From positions 1-64,000 of the forward strand of contig CADCEQ010000013.1 in the NCBI GenBank assembly GCA_902800435.1: DNA of 64,000 nucleotides. Reading direction: 5' to 3'. Under the pieces are notes generated by a model that worked only from the letters and a program-made list of their open reading frames with translations, was not told where the DNA came from and searched no databases. Source of the DNA: an uncultured Prevotellaceae bacterium (GTDB lineage Bacteria; Bacteroidota; Bacteroidia; Bacteroidales; Bacteroidaceae). A program made the position numbers and the translations under genes. Positions 61,675 through 64,000 of the stretch are shown in pieces; position 1 is the first letter of the stretch, and every line of letters begins with the position of its first letter.

Positions 61675-63342
61675 ATGAAGCAAAAACTACTGGCAACACT
61701 CCACGTATTGCTGCTCCTGCCCATCTTTGTGCAGGCACAGGAGCACGTTGACCTGGATTCACGCTTCCGGCAGATTGATGAGGCCATCGCCGAGTCGCCT
61801 CGCTTCGTAGCCCAGCGTGAGGCAAAGATTGCGTCAGCCCGCCATGCCTTCGAGCAGACCAGCGGCCAGCAGAAATACGAAGAGGGCTTCCGGCTATACG
61901 AACTCTACCGCCCCTTTGTGAGCGATTCTGCCATCTACTTCCTGCGGCAGTGCATCACGTTAGCCGAGCAGCAGGGAGACCATGCCGCCTCCGTGCGCTG
62001 TCGCTCGCTGCTGGCCATCCGCTGCTCGAACATCGGCCTCTACGATGAGGCGCTGAACATCCTCGACTCCATCCGTCTGGGAAACGGGCTCGACAAGACG
62101 GTGCTCGGCACCTACTATGAGGCGTATAATAATGTATATGGCGAACTGAGCTACTACACCCGTCTCGACGACATGCGGCGGAACTATCAGGAGAAGGAAC
62201 AGCACTACAAGCAGCTGATGTTCGACAACCTGCCGCCGACGAGCGAGTCGTGTCTGCTTCGTCGTGAACAGACGGCGCAGGCTGAAGGCAGGCTCGAGGA
62301 GGCAATGGCCATCAACGACGAATGGATGAAAACCGTGGAGCCGGGCAGCCATCCCTACGCCCTGACAGCCCTCTACCGCTATATCGAGTACAAGCTACAG
62401 GGCGACACCACGCAGATGATGTACTGGCTGACGGAATCGGTGCTGGCCGACATCCGCAATGCCGCCATGGACCAAGGCTCGATGTGGGAACTGGCCAATG
62501 AGTTGATGATTAGCGGCGATGTTGACCGGGCTTCGCACTACATCAGCTATACCAGCGACTGTGCGAACCGTTACGGCTCGCGGCAGCGCAACTGGCAGAT
62601 AACGCCGCTGTTGTCGCACATTGCCACTGAATACAAGGCGCAGAGCGAGCGCACCACCTCGCAGCTGTGGGTGACGCTGGCCGTCATCAGCATACTGGCG
62701 CTCCTGCTGTTGGGCGCACTCTTCTTCGTACACCGTCGCAACACCCAGTTGCACGCAGCCCGAAACGACCTGAAGGCTTCGAACGCCCAGCTCTCGATGC
62801 TCAACTCGCAGCTCTCAACCCAGAAAGACGAACTCGCCGCGCTGAACTCCCAGCTGTCAACCCTGAATGCCCAGCTGACTGAGAGCAACCGCGTGAAGGA
62901 GGAGTACATCGGCCGCTTCATGAGCCTTTGTGCCCAGTATATTGACAAGCTGGACAACTATCGCAAGATGGTGAACAAGAAGATGAAGAACAAAGAACTT
63001 GACGAACTGTTCCAGATATCGAAGTCGACGGAGCTGAAGGAGAAGGAGCTGGAGGAACTCTATGAGAACTTCGACACCGTGTTCCTGCATCTCTTTCCCA
63101 ATTTCATCGACGACTTCAATGCCCTCTTGCTGCCCGAGATGCGCATACACCCCAAGGAGGAGAACCGGCTGACCACTGATATCCGAATCTTCGCACTGAT
63201 ACGCCTGGGCTTTGAGGACTCGTCGAAGATTGCCGAGTTCCTGCACTATTCCGTCAACACCATCTACAACTACCGTGCTCGCATCAAGAACGGTGCCTTG
63301 GGCAACCGCGAACAGTTTGAAAAGCAGGTGAAAACCCTGTAA
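61675..63342 (+). CDS. DUF6377-type membrane regulator next to a SusC gene
   Basis: 555 residues from the ATG at 61675, with a signal peptide (LLATLHVLLLLPIFVQAQ). Residues about 25-330 are TPR-like helices that should be periplasmic (EGFRLYELYRPFVSDSAIYFLRQCITLAEQQGD, GLYDEALNILDSIRL). One transmembrane helix lies near 335-360 (LWVTLAVISILALLLLGALFF). A cytoplasmic coiled coil (about 365-410) is coded by a CAACTC(G/C)CAGCT-type DNA repeat. The C-terminal part ends in LTTDIRIFALIRLGFEDSSKIAEFLHYSVNTIYNYRARIKN, a helix-turn-helix that recalls LuxR/SusR-type regulators. Such proteins sit beside SusCD loci and are thought to sense the imported nutrient. The SusC gene 229 nt downstream is the likely target. 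Confidence 0.85.
   Translation: MKQKLLATLHVLLLLPIFVQAQEHVDLDSRFRQIDEAIAESPRFVAQREAKIASARHAFEQTSGQQKYEEGFRLYELYRPFVSDSAIYFLRQCITLAEQQGDHAASVRCRSLLAIRCSNIGLYDEALNILDSIRLGNGLDKTVLGTYYEAYNNVYGELSYYTRLDDMRRNYQEKEQHYKQLMFDNLPPTSESCLLRREQTAQAEGRLEEAMAINDEWMKTVEPGSHPYALTALYRYIEYKLQGDTTQMMYWLTESVLADIRNAAMDQGSMWELANELMISGDVDRASHYISYTSDCANRYGSRQRNWQITPLLSHIATEYKAQSERTTSQLWVTLAVISILALLLLGALFFVHRRNTQLHAARNDLKASNAQLSMLNSQLSTQKDELAALNSQLSTLNAQLTESNRVKEEYIGRFMSLCAQYIDKLDNYRKMVNKKMKNKELDELFQISKSTELKEKELEELYENFDTVFLHLFPNFIDDFNALLLPEMRIHPKEENRLTTDIRIFALIRLGFEDSSKIAEFLHYSVNTIYNYRARIKNGALGNREQFEKQVKTL
62789..62880 (+). repeat. In-frame CAGCTCTCAAC-type repeats in the DUF6377 coiled coil
   Basis: Repeats of AACTC(G/C)CAGCTCTCAACCC type encode NSQLSTQKDELAALNSQLSTLNAQL. 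The heptad-like peptide continues the coiled coil. Confidence 0.75.
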
Positions 63343-63440
63343 AAAGGCGATAAATGTAAAAACTACACCTCTATATATCGTCCACTCTTTTTGAAGCCAA
63401 GGAAAAACACAAGCGTCTGATTCTTAGGTAAATACATAAC

Positions 63441-63477
63441 CGAAAGGCTGAAAAGCGTCCACTTTTTCAGCCTTTCG
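63441..63477 (+). terminator. Hairpin between the DUF6377 gene and the third SusC gene
   Basis: CGAAAGGCTGAAAA and TTTTCAGCCTTTCG form a 14-bp stem with a 9-nt loop, before the SusC promoter. The T-run lies inside the right arm, so the stop may be weak. It is 99 nt past the stop at 63342. Confidence 0.65.
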
Positions 63478-63501
63478 CCGTTAAGCGACTGTATTTTTCC
63501 T

Positions 63502-63510
63502 TAACTTTGC
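63502..63510 (+). promoter_or_regulatory. -7 box of the third SusC gene
   Basis: Plus-strand TAACTTTGC, leaving a leader of about 55 nt before the ATG at 63571. Confidence 0.7.
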
Positions 63511-63570
63511 ACTCGGAAACCAAAAACGGGAACAATCTAACTTTAATAATAATCACCTAACAAAAGAAGT

Positions 63571-64000
63571 ATGAAAAAAAGCAGGTATCTACTGTTGTTA
63601 TTGGCACTCATCGTGTCAATGGCTACGAAAGCCCAAGGCATCTTGGGAACTGTGACAGACGACCTTGGTGAACCGGTCATCGGAGCATCTGTCGTCGAGA
63701 AAGGAAACCCTCAGAATGGCACCATCACCGACTTCAATGGTAACTTCACCATTAGAGTCAGCCAGGGTACACCTATTATTATTAGTTATATTGGCTACGT
63801 CTCTCAGGAGGTGAACGCCAGTAACAACATGAATGTCACACTGAAGGAAGACGCCCAGACACTGCAGGACGTGGTCGTCATCGGCTACGGTGTGCAGAAG
63901 AAGAGTGTCGTGACGGCCTCCATCGCGAAGGTCAGTGCCGACGACCTCAGCGGCAAGACGCGTCTGCGCGCCGAAGATGCCCTGAAGGGTATGGCCGCCG
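63571..64000 (+). CDS. SusC/RagA-family TonB-linked transporter, 5' part
   Basis: The frame is open from the ATG at 63571 to the end of the window (143 residues seen). Signal peptide MKKSRYLLLLLALIVSMATKAQ. Carboxypeptidase-like domain GILGTVTDDLGEPVIGASVVEKGNPQNGTITDFNGNFTIRV. TonB-box region LQDVVVIGYGVQKKSVVTASIAKVSADDL, then the first plug helix RAEDALKGMAA. This branch (VVVIGYG) is the common glycan-type SusC, unlike the two others in the window. It lies behind the DUF6377 regulator and should be followed by a SusD gene outside the window. Confidence 0.92.
   Translation, partial: MKKSRYLLLLLALIVSMATKAQGILGTVTDDLGEPVIGASVVEKGNPQNGTITDFNGNFTIRVSQGTPIIISYIGYVSQEVNASNNMNVTLKEDAQTLQDVVVIGYGVQKKSVVTASIAKVSADDLSGKTRLRAEDALKGMAA

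Overview
The window looks like a GC-rich member of the Bacteroidales, most likely a gut or rumen Prevotella-type organism. Three things point there. About twenty promoters carry the Bacteroidetes -7 box TAnnTTTGC, some with TTTG about 20 nt upstream. Three SusC-type receptors are present, two of them paired with SusD. Several secreted enzymes end in the short Gly-Gln-Arg/Lys-Gly C-terminal module common in Prevotella. There are no rRNA genes, transposases, phage genes or CRISPR arrays.

Layout. 1-914: an apparent mis-joined contig end that fuses pieces of wecB, a DUF6057 membrane protein and a DUF5689 lipoprotein. 931-8313: TonB receptor diverging from an exported nuclease/phosphatase-fold enzyme and a large GH128-like secreted glycosidase. 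8303-13624: housekeeping genes (CaCA antiporter, psd-pssA, pyrH, birA, a four-helix-bundle/zinc-ribbon protein, tadA). 13625-14292: a non-coding stretch with its own good promoter, a perfect-looking hairpin and an inverted-repeat element that recurs at 55.9-56.2 kb. 14293-20315: SusC-SusD-DUF5012-lipid-binding operon, laid out like the peptide-binding BT2264-2261 complex. 20594-28190: SusC-SusD-metallopeptidase-DUF4302 operon. 28325-31556: rsmI, a coiled-coil lipoprotein and an M64 peptidase. 31659-35294: tdk, tRNA-Lys, PrsW protease, ECF sigma factor, a small membrane protein and a lipoprotein. 35400-43315: dnaE, trxA, a small conserved protein and a GH5-CE1-dockerin enzyme. 43418-43597: MITE-like inverted repeat. 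43605-47702: DUF5117 protease, an alpha/beta hydrolase and a MerR regulator. 47811-52514: alaS, BASS transporter, phosphopantetheinyl transferase, DUF4332 protein. 52581-55774: large secreted protein broken by a frameshift. 56282-61561: rhaD and an RND efflux pair. 61675-64000: DUF6377 regulator and the start of a third SusC.

Taken together, the accessory part is aimed at exported polymer breakdown: two peptide/protein-oriented SusCD operons plus three exported metallopeptidases (Mx1, M64, DUF5117), and two multidomain glycosidases (GH128-like and GH5-CE1).

The most unusual signals are not genes. They are: (i) start codons placed 5-6 nt after the -7 box in five genes, predicting leaderless mRNAs; (ii) short tandem repeats at gene junctions and, in at least seven genes, translated in frame; (iii) a paired non-coding inverted-repeat element, one copy behind a dedicated promoter; (iv) a 180-bp MITE-like element; (v) an eight-fold decapeptide repeat inside a metallopeptidase.
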